A DNA stretch of 64,000 nt. Source: Bacteroidota bacterium. GTDB lineage: Bacteria > Bacteroidota > Bacteroidia > Cytophagales > Cyclobacteriaceae. This document shows positions 25,348-34,339 of the stretch, in pieces (within the stretch, counting starts at the first letter, position 1; every line of letters begins with the position of its first letter). Location of the stretch: contig JAEYWY010000034.1 in assembly GCA_023428695.1 (NCBI GenBank), forward strand, positions 238,827 to 302,826, read 5' to 3'. The notes beneath the pieces were generated by a model. That model was not told the DNA's origin. It did not search any database and saw only the letters and a list, made by a program, of their open reading frames with translations. The position numbers and the translations under genes were made by a program.

Positions 25348-26034
25348 ATGAAAGACTCATTAAGCTCTACATCAAGACGGGCGTTTGTCGGGAAACTCGC
25401 ATTAGGCGCTGCTGCCGGTGTTACAACCTTATCGGCCTTTTCAAATCCTCTGAAAGGCCCGGTGCATGCTGCATCGGCCAATACATCGGATGCCGAAAGC
25501 TGGTTCAAAAAAGCAAAGGGGTCACATCGGCTGGTCTATGACGCATCTGAGCCGCACGAAGGGCTGCCATTCATCTGGCCTTGGGTGTACTATGTCACCA
25601 ACAACGAAAGCGGTGTCTCTGATTCAGACATGACTGCCATGGTTGTACTTCGCCATAATGCTATTCCATTCGCCATGGAAGACCGGATCTGGAAGAAATA
25701 CAATCTTGGCGAATTCTTCAAAATCACTGACAAGAAGACAAACAAACCATCAACGCGGAATCTGTATTACATCCCGCAGGAAGGAGACTTTCCATCGCCT
25801 GCGGTACAGGGCATACAGAAGTTGCAGGAACGTGGAGCGATGTTCTGTGTCTGCAATATGGCATTGAAAGTTTATAGTTCCATTCTTGCCGGCAATGCCG
25901 GTCTAAACGCTGAAGAAGTGTACAAAGACTGGTTGAGCGGAATACTTAAAGATATCCAGATCGTTCCTTCAGGCGTGTGGGCGATTGGCAGAGCTCAGGA
26001 ACAACGCTTCGGCTATTGCTACGCAGGCGGTTAA
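25348..26034 (+). CDS. Tat-exported DsrE-like protein
   Basis: The 228-residue product has a twin-arginine signal: TSRRAFVGKLALGAAAG (Arg-Arg about residues 10-11). The mature part is DsrE/DsrF-like in shape: a nucleotide-like strand MTAMVVLRHNAIPFAME, then a helix and GAMFCVCNMALKVY, where DsrE-type proteins keep a sulfur-carrying Cys. Export by Tat suggests a folded or cofactor-loaded protein in the periplasm. It is followed by a thiosulfate-dehydrogenase-like cytochrome, which fits a sulfur carrier or reaction partner; that role is inferred. Confidence 0.7.
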   Translation: MKDSLSSTSRRAFVGKLALGAAAGVTTLSAFSNPLKGPVHAASANTSDAESWFKKAKGSHRLVYDASEPHEGLPFIWPWVYYVTNNESGVSDSDMTAMVVLRHNAIPFAMEDRIWKKYNLGEFFKITDKKTNKPSTRNLYYIPQEGDFPSPAVQGIQKLQERGAMFCVCNMALKVYSSILAGNAGLNAEEVYKDWLSGILKDIQIVPSGVWAIGRAQEQRFGYCYAGG

Positions 26035-26144
26035 TCAAAATCAAATTGTGGTGCTCATCCTGCAAGTGCGCGGCGTGATCCGTCATGTCGCGCACGAACC
26101 GGGATTGGTGCGTCCTTATCAATGTCATTTTTTAAACATCACTT

Positions 26145-27131
26145 ATGCCACAAATCATCGGCATCATTGAACGAATACGCGGATTCCTGTGGATCGCGAT
26201 CCTTGTACTGGCAGGTACAATCGCTTATAGCCTCTACCGTGTGTTGTTGCCGTTGCCCGCAGATCCGGGTGGCCACATCACGCGCGTTGTATCATACGAC
26301 GAGTGGTCGCCCCCGGACGCGTCAACAATTCCGGAGAACACCGCCGGAGATCTCATCAGATACGGCCGGGAATTAATTGTTCACACTGCCCGATACCTCG
26401 GGCCTCAGGGCACCGTAAGTCAAATAAGTAACGGCCTTAATTGCCAGAACTGTCACCTCAATGCGGGCACCAAAACTTTCGCCGCGAACTATAGCGCAGT
26501 CGCATCGACCTATCCGAAATTCCGCGCCAGATCGGGTACCATTGAAGGTCTTGAAAAGCGCGTTAACGACTGCATTGAGCGCAGTCTTAACGGGAAACCA
26601 CTCGTGGCCGACAGTCGCGAGATGAGAGCCATCATCGCATACCTGAAATGGCTGGGCAAAGACGTACCACCCGGTCAGAAACCTGACGGAGCCGGGCTGC
26701 GTGAACTGGCGTTACTTGATCGCGCTGCCGACCCAGGGAAAGGACGCGTCCATTTCGCAAAACATTGTGCGTCGTGTCATGGCGAAGATGGCCAGGGAGT
26801 GCGGGCAGCAAACAGAGTTGAATGGCTATACCCTCCGTTATGGGGCCCGAACAGTTACAACACCGGTGCAGGTCTGTATCGGATATCCAAATTCGCGGCG
26901 TTCATTAAGGCGAACATGCCTTTCGGCGTGACCTTCCTTACACCACAGCTTTCGGATTCGGAGGCGTGGGACATCGCGGCTTTTGTGAATTCGATGCCGC
27001 GCCCACATCGTGAGTTCCCGAATGACTGGCCGGACCTTTCAAAGAAACCAATAGACCATCCGTTTGGTCCATACGCCGACGGACTTTCGGAAGAGGCCCA
27101 CAAGTATGGACCTTTTCCCCATAAACAATAG
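26145..27131 (+). CDS. Dihaem cytochrome c, TsdA (thiosulfate dehydrogenase)-like
   Basis: A 328-residue protein with an N-terminal membrane anchor (about 9-30) and two haem c sites: CQNCH (100-104) and CASCH (208-212). The stretch after haem 1, YPKFRARSGTIEGLEKRVNDC then IERSLNG, is typical of TsdA, in which a Cys in this segment (here Cys 143) is an axial haem ligand. TsdA joins two thiosulfates to tetrathionate or does the reverse. Direction cannot be read from the sequence. The DsrE-like gene before and the TauE/SafE exporter gene 13 bp after support sulfur-compound chemistry. Confidence 0.8.
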   Translation: MPQIIGIIERIRGFLWIAILVLAGTIAYSLYRVLLPLPADPGGHITRVVSYDEWSPPDASTIPENTAGDLIRYGRELIVHTARYLGPQGTVSQISNGLNCQNCHLNAGTKTFAANYSAVASTYPKFRARSGTIEGLEKRVNDCIERSLNGKPLVADSREMRAIIAYLKWLGKDVPPGQKPDGAGLRELALLDRAADPGKGRVHFAKHCASCHGEDGQGVRAANRVEWLYPPLWGPNSYNTGAGLYRISKFAAFIKANMPFGVTFLTPQLSDSEAWDIAAFVNSMPRPHREFPNDWPDLSKKPIDHPFGPYADGLSEEAHKYGPFPHKQ

Positions 27132-27144
27132 CGAAAAAGAAATA

Positions 27145-27939
27145 ATGGAGATCATCGGTTACTTCGTCATCCTCTGCATAGGGATCGTACTCGGGAGTAT
27201 TGGAGCAGGCGGGTCAATGCTCGCGATTCCCGTACTGGTATATGTGTTCTCTATTGGCGTGGAAACTGCCACGGCATACTCGTTGTTTCTCGTCGGGACA
27301 ACCAGTCTTACCGGTGCCATCCTGAAACAAAAGGCGCAAATGGTTTCGCTGCGCATGTCACTGTTTTTTGGCATACCGTCTATCATCGGGTCATTCGTTT
27401 CACGGAAGTGGCTTATAGTAGCTATTCCTGAAATCATTCTGACTACTAATTCCTTTACCGTAACAAAAGGAAAACTCCTGCTTGGCGTCTTTGCAATAAT
27501 GATGATCACGTCATCGGTGATGTTACTACTCCGCAGGAAGACACCAATTCAGACAGATGCGACTGCCAGGCCGGGCTTATTGATGCTGTCAGGAATAACG
27601 ACAGGTCTTGTTGCTGGCCTGATTGGTGCGGGTGGGGGATTTTTGATTATTCCGGCGCTCCTGCTATTTGCAAGGCTGCCCTTCGCGATGGCAACGGGCA
27701 CGAGTCTGTTGATCATTGCAGCTAATTCAATGCTGGGGTTCTGTGGTGATATTTTCAACCGATCTATTGACTGGCCATTCCTTGTGATGTTAACGGCGTT
27801 GTCGCTGGCAGGTGTGACACTGGGAATACGATGGCAATCAAACGTATCGTCAGGACTGATGCCTCACCGTGCGTTCGCAGTGTTTACATTGCTTGTTGCG
27901 ATCGTCATTTTGATCGTAGAGGTAACCGGTGTGTGCTGA
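27145..27939 (+). CDS. TauE/SafE-family sulfite/sulfonate exporter
   Basis: A 264-residue permease with about eight transmembrane helices in two related halves: GSIGAGGSMLAIPVLVYVF near residue 17 and GLIGAGGGFLIIPALLLFA in the second half are the duplicated TauE/SafE signature. The family exports sulfite or sulfoacetate, or imports sulfur oxyanions. The ATG at 27145 follows the cytochrome stop by 13 bp; longer starts would overlap the cytochrome gene. It probably moves the sulfur anion used or made by the cytochrome. Confidence 0.88.
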   Translation: MEIIGYFVILCIGIVLGSIGAGGSMLAIPVLVYVFSIGVETATAYSLFLVGTTSLTGAILKQKAQMVSLRMSLFFGIPSIIGSFVSRKWLIVAIPEIILTTNSFTVTKGKLLLGVFAIMMITSSVMLLLRRKTPIQTDATARPGLLMLSGITTGLVAGLIGAGGGFLIIPALLLFARLPFAMATGTSLLIIAANSMLGFCGDIFNRSIDWPFLVMLTALSLAGVTLGIRWQSNVSSGLMPHRAFAVFTLLVAIVILIVEVTGVC

Positions 27940-27958
27940 TGTCGCAAGTGTGGCAGCA

Positions 27959-29206
27959 TCAGGTCTTTTGCTTCTTCTTGCGCGCAGAGGGGAACAGAAC
28001 GTTATTGAGAATCAATCGGTAACCGGGGGAATTGGGATGCTGATTGAGGTCTGTCGCTTCCTGCCATCTTCCGCGAACACCTTCCGGATCGTGCCCGCCA
28101 TAAAACGTCCAGTGGCCGAGTCCAAGTTCACCGTAGATATAGCGTACGTTATGGCGGCTGCGGTTTTCTGCCAGCACCAGTACTGACGATTTAATAACGT
28201 AAGGATTGAATGCGGTCGTCTGACCAATAAATTCATGAATCACGTGCTCGTGATTTTGTGTAAGCAGCGACGGCACAATATCCCACTTCGCCGAAAACGC
28301 GAAAAGGTGAAAACCATCGCGCGCATCGCGGAAATAGTCTTCCCAGCCCGTATTAATGTCGGAGAACCGACGGCTATAACCGGGCTCCATCGTAAAGTTC
28401 TCGAAGGCAAGAGACTTCGTGAAATCAAGTTTGTCCTGCGCGTTCGGATCGGGTTCGTCGCCGTCGTATTCGCTGTCGCTGATGTCAACCCCGTCAGCGG
28501 CGAGTGCGATGTCAAAAGTCTCCGCACCTGAACACATGGCAAACAAATAGCCACCGCCTGCGCAGAACGCCTTTATCTTTTTGGCGACGTCAAGTTTGAG
28601 ATGAGATATCTTCGCATACCCGAGTTTGGTTGCCGTAAACTTCTGCAGCTCTGCTTCGATCCGGGAGTCACGGCGCAACCGCCGGCCTGCCTGACCGGTG
28701 AAATCCTCATGATGGAGGTGAAGCCAATCAAACTTTGCCAGTGCGTCGTTCAGCACTTCCTCGTCGTAGATTATGGTATATGGGATCTCCGCATAGTTCA
28801 ACACGAGAATCACAGCATCGGTCTCATCCTTGATAAGATCACTCTTCGGGGAATATACCGCAATACGCGGCGCTTTTTCAAGGCGAACTACATTCATGTT
28901 AACGGATGGCGATTCAATCTCTGCCAGGATCGAAGTAACTGCTGCGGCGGAAATGATCTCAAAGGAAATTCCGCGCACAACGCATTCGGAATGTGTTTCC
29001 TTATCGTATGGAATAAGAAAGCTGCCACCACGGTAGTTCAGCAGCCAATCGACATAGCCACCGCGTTGCAGCGTAAAGTAGGCAAGTCCGTAACTCTTGA
29101 GGTGATTCTGTTGCTTGTGATCCATAGGAACGAGAATGGAGTTGCCGAAACAGGGCAGAGCGATCACAGCAAGAACGAACACGCGAATGTGAGCTCTCCA
29201 TCTCAT
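27959..29206 (-). CDS. Exported protein with class I amidotransferase-like fold
   Basis: The 415-residue product starts with a signal peptide (MRWRAHIRVFVLAVIALPCFGNS); the frame is open 54 bp further up, but the peptide supports ATG 29206. GGSFLIPY, the long YSPKSDLIKDETDAVILVLNYAEIPYTIIYDEE-like segment and CAGGGYLFAMCSGAETFDIA resemble a flavodoxin/amidotransferase-like fold. Relatives in Bacteroidota are commonly labelled asparagine synthetase B, but no synthetase domain is visible and the export signal argues against it. Function unknown. Convergent with the TauE/SafE gene. Confidence 0.65.
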   Translation of the reverse strand: MRWRAHIRVFVLAVIALPCFGNSILVPMDHKQQNHLKSYGLAYFTLQRGGYVDWLLNYRGGSFLIPYDKETHSECVVRGISFEIISAAAVTSILAEIESPSVNMNVVRLEKAPRIAVYSPKSDLIKDETDAVILVLNYAEIPYTIIYDEEVLNDALAKFDWLHLHHEDFTGQAGRRLRRDSRIEAELQKFTATKLGYAKISHLKLDVAKKIKAFCAGGGYLFAMCSGAETFDIALAADGVDISDSEYDGDEPDPNAQDKLDFTKSLAFENFTMEPGYSRRFSDINTGWEDYFRDARDGFHLFAFSAKWDIVPSLLTQNHEHVIHEFIGQTTAFNPYVIKSSVLVLAENRSRHNVRYIYGELGLGHWTFYGGHDPEGVRGRWQEATDLNQHPNSPGYRLILNNVLFPSARKKKQKT

Positions 29207-29408
29207 GACCTGCGGTTTTTGGGTGTCATTCAATTTCTCAATTTTATCCGGGAATATCAATCCCTCATATAAAATCGGTCGCGGGCGGCGAGGAACGGTG
29301 AATCACCGGAAACCAGGAAGTTCTGAAAAAGCTTGCGGGCGCCTGGTAAATTCAGAATCTTTACATGGCACCATTTGAGTGCACGCAGATAACCCGGGTT
29401 TCTCAGCC

Positions 29409-29855
29409 ATGACATCAAGACTACTTTCACTGGTCGGACTAATTCTCTTATTGAGTTGTGATAATAACCGCCGAACCATTCCTATTGAAGGGACGTGGCA
29501 GCTGGTATCGGGTACGTTAATCGAGAAAGGAGACACAACCGTTACGGACTACACCCGGGATCGTAGTATGATCAAGATTATCAATGCCAGTCATTTCGCA
29601 TTTCTGAATCATGATCTGGGTCACGCCAATGACTCAACCGCATCCTTCGTCGCCGGCGGTGGACGTTACCTGCTCGAAGGAGACAAATACACAGAGTACC
29701 TGGAATACTGCAGCGCCCGCGAATGGGAGGGACACACCTTTGAGTTTACCGTGTCAATTTCCGGTGACACGCTTACGCAGCAAGGAATTGAAAAGATCGA
29801 AGACCTGGGAGTGGAGAGGATGAATATTGAAAGCTATGTAAGGACGGTTGAATGA
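29409..29855 (+). CDS. Lipocalin-like lipoprotein
   Basis: The 148-residue product starts with a lipoprotein signal (MTSRLLSLVGLILLLSC, lipobox Cys 17), which decides for ATG 29409 over one ten codons upstream. The mature part begins EGTWQLVSGT, then alternates beta strands (MIKIINASHFAFLNH, GGGRYLLEGDKYTEYLEYC), typical of lipocalin-like DUF4488-type proteins. A surface ligand-binding or envelope role is possible. It is a single gene with no coherent neighbours on its strand. Confidence 0.65.
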   Translation: MTSRLLSLVGLILLLSCDNNRRTIPIEGTWQLVSGTLIEKGDTTVTDYTRDRSMIKIINASHFAFLNHDLGHANDSTASFVAGGGRYLLEGDKYTEYLEYCSAREWEGHTFEFTVSISGDTLTQQGIEKIEDLGVERMNIESYVRTVE

Positions 29856-30087
29856 TCAGCGTAATTCTTCGAAAATCATTATCGAAAAAAAAGGGGATAC
29901 ACCGCTGAATGATAAGGCTATTCCTGATTTACATGTCACAGACTCAACAAATCATTTCAATCTGATCCTGATCACCGAGCATCCGGAAAGCGCCCGGTTC
30001 GAGGCACGCGCAGAGAACTTCCGTCCAACCATGAGAAAAACTCGCCGGCGGTCCGAAGCTGCTCAATGACTTGCCAGTCGTTTGCAC

Positions 30088-32730
30088 TTATTCTACCTTC
30101 AACACGTCTGCAGGATTCGTGCGCGTCACTTTCAATGTGTGAGAAGTAATCATCAGCACCGCGATTCCAACAACGACAAGAACACCGGCGAATAGCTCGA
30201 CAGCGGTGACTGGTGCCGCGTTTCCGACTCCCCGCATCATGATCTGACTAAAGAACAAATACGTTATTGGCACAGCAATCAATGCCGCAATCAACAGCAG
30301 TGTGAAGAAACCACGCGACAAAAGAAACAGCAGACCTGTTTCCGAAGCGCCAAGCACTTTCCGGATACTGATCTCTTTCAATCTCGTCTCAGTCGTGAAG
30401 ATAACCATCCCCAGTAAACCAATTGACGCAATGGCAATCACAAGGAACGCCAGGAAGCCACCAACCTTCATCGATGCTTTAAGCCCGGCAAAGGATTGTT
30501 CGATTTCATCGTTATACAATTTCGCGTCAAAAGGATGAACGTTATCAAACTTTTTCCAGACAGCTTCCATACGTGCATGGGTTACAAGCCAGTCGTCGGT
30601 GTGAATCTTGAGGTTGAGATATGAAAAGTCAGCGGGAATGTAACGGAACATCACCTCCTTCGTGTTGCGTACATTGTTGGCCCTGGAGTATGAGAAGTCC
30701 TTAACTACACCAATGATCGTCAATGGCTTTCGGTCTACGAGAATCGTTTCCCCGATTGCTTTTTCGGGATCCTTCCCGCCGAAGTTGAACCGTTTGAGCA
30801 ATTGTTCATTGATGATAACCTCCTTTTCGGTTGCGCTGTCGGCCATTACAGGTTGAAAGTTTCTGCCGGCGATGAGTTTAAAATTGTGTATCGGAATGTA
30901 GTTTTCATCCACCACATTATAAAATGCCGTCCCTGAGTCCAGCGGGAAGGAGGGATTCTTGACATTCATGCCCCAATAGTTGCCGACGCTTTGAACGATG
31001 GACGATTTTGAAATTGCCCGGACCTCGGTCAGTTCGGCGAATTCTTTCTGCAACAATTCAGCTTTGTTGCCGTTCAGCCGGACGTTAACAATGTTATCCG
31101 TTGTAAAGCCGAGATCGAAAGCAAGAAAGTGTTTGTACTGTTTGTACATGATCGTCGTGAGCGTAATCGCGATGATCGAGATCGTGTATTGAAATACGAT
31201 CAGCGCTTTTCGAATCGTGAGCCCCTTAAATCGTGGAACAGCAGAAGCGTTCTTTAGCACCTGTATTGCATTCAGCCGCGAAAAGAACAATGCGGGGAAA
31301 GTGCCGGCAAGTATCCCTACCACTATCGCAAAAAGTACAAACCAGCCGATAAGCACGGGCGAGAGCTCCATCACGAGCATCTCACGAAACGAGTTTTCAA
31401 GACTGATGTAGTGTGATCTGAGGAGAAGGAAAAGTCCAAAGGCGACAACGAGCGCCAGGAGTGAAATCACTACCGATTCTACAATGAACTGCAGAATAAC
31501 GTGACTTCTCAATGCGCCAATCGTCTTCCTGATGCCAACCTCTTTTGACCGGCGCAGCGTTCGCGCGATCGAAAGGTTCGTATAGTTAAAGCAAGCGGAA
31601 AGGATAACCACGATGGCAAGTCCCGATAGAATGGTTATGACAATGCCGCCGATTGTCAGACCGATTTGATTGCTCTGGTCTTCACCGGTAACAATATCTA
31701 CCAACGGGTAAAGACTCAATGAAATGGTAGTGTTTTCAATCGTTTTGTTTTCGCGCTCACATAGCGCGTTGAGGTTCTGTTGCAGATAATCATGATCGGT
31801 ATCGGGTTTGAGCAGCAGATACACCCAGGTACTCCACATGTTGTCCCACGCGTTCTCGTCTTCCTTGTCTGTGATGATGATCTCCCTGGTACTTAATGAA
31901 AGTAACATGTCGAACCTGATATGCGAATGGTGAGGCAGGTCTTCAACGATTCCGGTTACGGTATACGCGCGGTCACCGTTCATGACGACCTGCTCCCCAA
32001 GTGCGGGTTCATCGCCGAAAATTTTGGCTGCTGATTTTTCTGTTAATACAATTGAGAAAGGGTCTTTCAATGCAGTTTGAGGATTACCCTCCACCATATT
32101 GAATGAGAACACAGTGAATACAGCTTCATTTGCCCAGAAGCCCCCAAGAGGGACGGTGCGTTCGTTGACGGTGAAATCGGCATCAAAGCGCGAATGAAAA
32201 ATTGCTGCGCTTTCTACCCCGGGGAAGCCGTCACTGATGGCATTTGCGGCGCGTAGCGATGTCGTAGCGAATGGATCGTTGTTGGGATCGTCCAGATATT
32301 GAAATTTTGCCGTGACGCGATATATGCGGTCGTGATGTATGTTGAATTTGTCGTATTTGTTCAGGTCGTAGATCGTGGCGATCATCAACAACCCTACGGC
32401 CATACTTACGGAGAGTCCGAATACGTTGATGAATGACGCCAGTTTATTGCGCACGATGTTGCGTCCGGAGGTTCTGATGTAGCTGCCCAGCATAATCCAA
32501 TGAATTAGGGTTTGAAGCAATCGGAGTTCTCGAATTGTATAAAGACGGAAGAACTTGAATACGTCGATTATATAAATCAACCTCGCTATCCCGGGACCTC
32601 GTTTTGCCACGTTGCGCACAAAATACTCATGCAGGTCGCCTTCAAGGTCTTCAACAAGGGATGGCTTGCAATACCAGTTGAGCAGTCTTACTGCCCAGCG
32701 CGGCGGATGAATTGGTTCGTTCGTTTTCAT
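30088..32730 (-). CDS. FtsX/MacB-type ABC permease with N-terminal prefix domain
   Basis: An 880-residue permease. Residues about 1-75 (PPRWAVRLLNWYCKPSLVEDLEGDL) are the short cytoplasmic prefix found on Bacteroidota FtsX permeases next to PadR regulators. It is followed by two MacB-like halves, each with a periplasmic domain and FtsX core (ARTLRRSKEVGIRKTIGAL and TRLKEISIRKVLGASETGL). No ABC ATPase is nearby, so it must use a subunit coded elsewhere or act differently. Its ATG comes directly after the PadR stop, so the two form one transcript. Confidence 0.9.
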   Translation of the reverse strand: MKTNEPIHPPRWAVRLLNWYCKPSLVEDLEGDLHEYFVRNVAKRGPGIARLIYIIDVFKFFRLYTIRELRLLQTLIHWIMLGSYIRTSGRNIVRNKLASFINVFGLSVSMAVGLLMIATIYDLNKYDKFNIHHDRIYRVTAKFQYLDDPNNDPFATTSLRAANAISDGFPGVESAAIFHSRFDADFTVNERTVPLGGFWANEAVFTVFSFNMVEGNPQTALKDPFSIVLTEKSAAKIFGDEPALGEQVVMNGDRAYTVTGIVEDLPHHSHIRFDMLLSLSTREIIITDKEDENAWDNMWSTWVYLLLKPDTDHDYLQQNLNALCERENKTIENTTISLSLYPLVDIVTGEDQSNQIGLTIGGIVITILSGLAIVVILSACFNYTNLSIARTLRRSKEVGIRKTIGALRSHVILQFIVESVVISLLALVVAFGLFLLLRSHYISLENSFREMLVMELSPVLIGWFVLFAIVVGILAGTFPALFFSRLNAIQVLKNASAVPRFKGLTIRKALIVFQYTISIIAITLTTIMYKQYKHFLAFDLGFTTDNIVNVRLNGNKAELLQKEFAELTEVRAISKSSIVQSVGNYWGMNVKNPSFPLDSGTAFYNVVDENYIPIHNFKLIAGRNFQPVMADSATEKEVIINEQLLKRFNFGGKDPEKAIGETILVDRKPLTIIGVVKDFSYSRANNVRNTKEVMFRYIPADFSYLNLKIHTDDWLVTHARMEAVWKKFDNVHPFDAKLYNDEIEQSFAGLKASMKVGGFLAFLVIAIASIGLLGMVIFTTETRLKEISIRKVLGASETGLLFLLSRGFFTLLLIAALIAVPITYLFFSQIMMRGVGNAAPVTAVELFAGVLVVVGIAVLMITSHTLKVTRTNPADVLKVE

Positions 32731-33063
32731 TCAAATCCGCTTAAGTGCGTATTCGGGAATATTCGCCCAAAGCTGGTCGCGCAGCTCTTTTGCTTTGAGC
32801 AGGGCGGCTTTGCCCGCGTTCGTTATCGAATAATAACGCTTCCTTTTGCCTCCGCGAACGCTGGTGGCCTCACCAAAACGACTTTTCACCAGTCCTTTTT
32901 CTTCGAGGCGATTCAGCACGGAGTGAACGACGCCAAGTTTCACCTCGCGACGCGTTTGGGTCGTGAGTTCATCACAGATAGCCACACTATAGGCGTCATC
33001 GATCAAGGCGGCGGTGACAAGCAATACAAGCTCCTCAAACTCGCCGAGATTGGTCCCTTTCAT
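32731..33063 (-). CDS. PadR-family transcriptional regulator
   Basis: A 110-residue winged-helix regulator: KLGVVHSVLNRLEEKGLVKSRFG is the recognition/wing segment and RYYSITNAGKAALLKAKEL is the typical PadR C-terminal helix lead. PadR proteins repress the gene they sit beside until a ligand or envelope stress relieves them. It is immediately upstream of the prefix-bearing permease, the usual arrangement in Bacteroidota. Two TGTATGTAAAATA direct repeats lie just upstream. Confidence 0.9.
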   Translation of the reverse strand: MKGTNLGEFEELVLLVTAALIDDAYSVAICDELTTQTRREVKLGVVHSVLNRLEEKGLVKSRFGEATSVRGGKRKRYYSITNAGKAALLKAKELRDQLWANIPEYALKRI

Positions 33064-33083
33064 ATCGTTATTATATCTGTAAA

Positions 33084-33128
33084 TGTATGTAAAATAGTTT
33101 CATATTATCACTTTTTGTATGTAAAATA
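33084..33128. promoter_or_regulatory. Direct-repeat operator candidate, PadR/ECF divergent region
   Basis: TGTATGTAAAATA occurs exactly twice, at 33084-33096 and 33116-33128, 32 bp apart (about three helical turns, same face). The surroundings are AT-rich. The pair lies between the PadR start (33063) and the divergent sigma gene start (33206), the expected place for a PadR binding site, but the repeats could instead belong to the promoters. Confidence 0.45.
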
Positions 33129-33184
33129 TTTTTCGGGCATATTTTTATTTAATACTGTAGTTTTTATCACAACTTCTGCACTAA

Positions 33185-33196
33185 CTGGTTAACCAG
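33185..33196. promoter_or_regulatory. Perfect 12-bp palindrome before the ECF sigma gene
   Basis: CTGGTTAACCAG is fully self-complementary and ends 9 bp before the ATG at 33206. It may be an operator or a small hairpin in the messenger that affects translation start. No partner site was found. Confidence 0.35.
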
Positions 33197-33205
33197 ACAA
33201 AGTTG

Positions 33206-33706
33206 ATGAGGAAAGAACCTGACGAAGCGTTTGTGAAAGCGATCAACGAGCATGCAGGCATCATCCACAAGATTGCCAGAACATATTTCGACGATAATCC
33301 CGATCGACAGGATGTGATCCAGGAGATGCTATTCCAATTGTGGCGGTCGTATGCGTCGTTCGAAGGAAAGTCGCAATTCTCAACGTGGATGTACCGGGTT
33401 TGCTTTAACACAGCCCTGACGTGGCGACGGCGACAAAAAAGGGAATCCGCAGATTCATTGTCGGCAGAGCATCGCGAGATTCCGAATCCGCCACCTGAGC
33501 GGGATAATGAAAACCTCGAACAGCTTTACGTGGCGATCGAAGGATTATCAGGTCTAAACAAAGCGCTTATCCTGCTTTATCTCGAAGACCGCTCTTATGA
33601 AGAAATGGCGACGATAACAGGTCTCACAAAATCAAATGTGAGCGTACGTTTAGTACGAATAAAGAAGGAGTTGGAAAAGAAACTGACACAACAAGACAAC
33701 AGGTGA
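33206..33706 (+). CDS. ECF-type sigma-70 family sigma factor
   Basis: A 166-residue ECF sigma factor. Region 2: DVIQEMLFQLWRSYASFEGKSQFSTWMYRVCFNTALTWRRR-like helix with the conserved STWMY; region 4: EDRSYEEMATITGLTKSNVSVRLVRIKKEL. A TTG just before the ATG at 33206 is an unlikely alternative. The stop overlaps the start of a membrane-protein gene by one base (TGATG), so the two are co-translated, as sigma and anti-sigma genes usually are. Confidence 0.9.
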   Translation: MRKEPDEAFVKAINEHAGIIHKIARTYFDDNPDRQDVIQEMLFQLWRSYASFEGKSQFSTWMYRVCFNTALTWRRRQKRESADSLSAEHREIPNPPPERDNENLEQLYVAIEGLSGLNKALILLYLEDRSYEEMATITGLTKSNVSVRLVRIKKELEKKLTQQDNR

Positions 33707-34332
33707 TGGCAACACTTGAGGAAATAAAAAAACAATGGCAGTCGGGAGGACATCATACTGGCCAATACGATTTAACGAGTTACAACCAAATTATCCAACG
33801 AAAGATGAAGACACAACGAAACGCAATTTTCAAATACTTCTGGGGTACATTTGTATACCACATGATTGTTTATGCCATGCTGGCCCATGTGCTGGTGAGA
33901 TTTTGGTCGGATCCTTCGATCGTCATCGCTGCCCTCGTGGGACTGGCTGTAACGATACCGTTCACAGCAATCATGGTCCGGCGATTCAGCAAAATGGCAG
34001 CGGATCGCTTTACCGGCAACGACTCGGCTATCGTACAATTCATTACGCGCCAGCATGCGCTGTTGTCAGGTTACTTTGCTTTCAAAAAGCGGTACGAATG
34101 GATCATGATTCCGCTTCAGTGCGCGGTCGGAGTTTTTATCGTGTTTCATTTGTTCATGCCGGGCGGAGTAGTGGCTCATCCATTGGGAGCCGGCATTGTT
34201 TTCGGATTAACTGTGATCAGTTGCATCGCGGCGATACGTCTCGAAAACAAAAGAAGTTTTACAGAACCTTTGCTCAATTTGAAAAGACTGGTGGAGGAAT
34301 CGAATAATGGCGGTCAACCCCTTGAGAGTTGA
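33706..34332 (+). CDS. Membrane protein, probable anti-sigma partner
   Basis: The 208-residue product has a cytoplasmic N-terminus of about 40 residues (MATLEEIKKQWQSGGHHTGQYDLTSYNQIIQRKMK split by Thr/Ser), then about four transmembrane helices (about 45-63, 68-90, 130-150, 158-178) and a polar tail. It overlaps the ECF sigma gene by one base. No zinc anti-sigma motif is visible. Position strongly suggests it controls that sigma factor; similar membrane partners are found beside ECF genes in Bacteroidota. ATG 33706 is taken as start; GTG at 33703 is an alternative. Confidence 0.65.
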   Translation: MATLEEIKKQWQSGGHHTGQYDLTSYNQIIQRKMKTQRNAIFKYFWGTFVYHMIVYAMLAHVLVRFWSDPSIVIAALVGLAVTIPFTAIMVRRFSKMAADRFTGNDSAIVQFITRQHALLSGYFAFKKRYEWIMIPLQCAVGVFIVFHLFMPGGVVAHPLGAGIVFGLTVISCIAAIRLENKRSFTEPLLNLKRLVEESNNGGQPLES

Positions 34333-34339
34333 TCGTACA

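Noticed and set aside
29366..29385. TGGCAC followed by TGCA before the lipocalin-like gene, like a -24/-12 site
   Set aside because: GG and GC are 12 bases apart, not 10; sigma-54 does not tolerate this.
29848..30069. 73-residue frame after the lipocalin-like gene
   Set aside because: Overlaps the previous gene end, composition is not protein-like and no start signal is seen.
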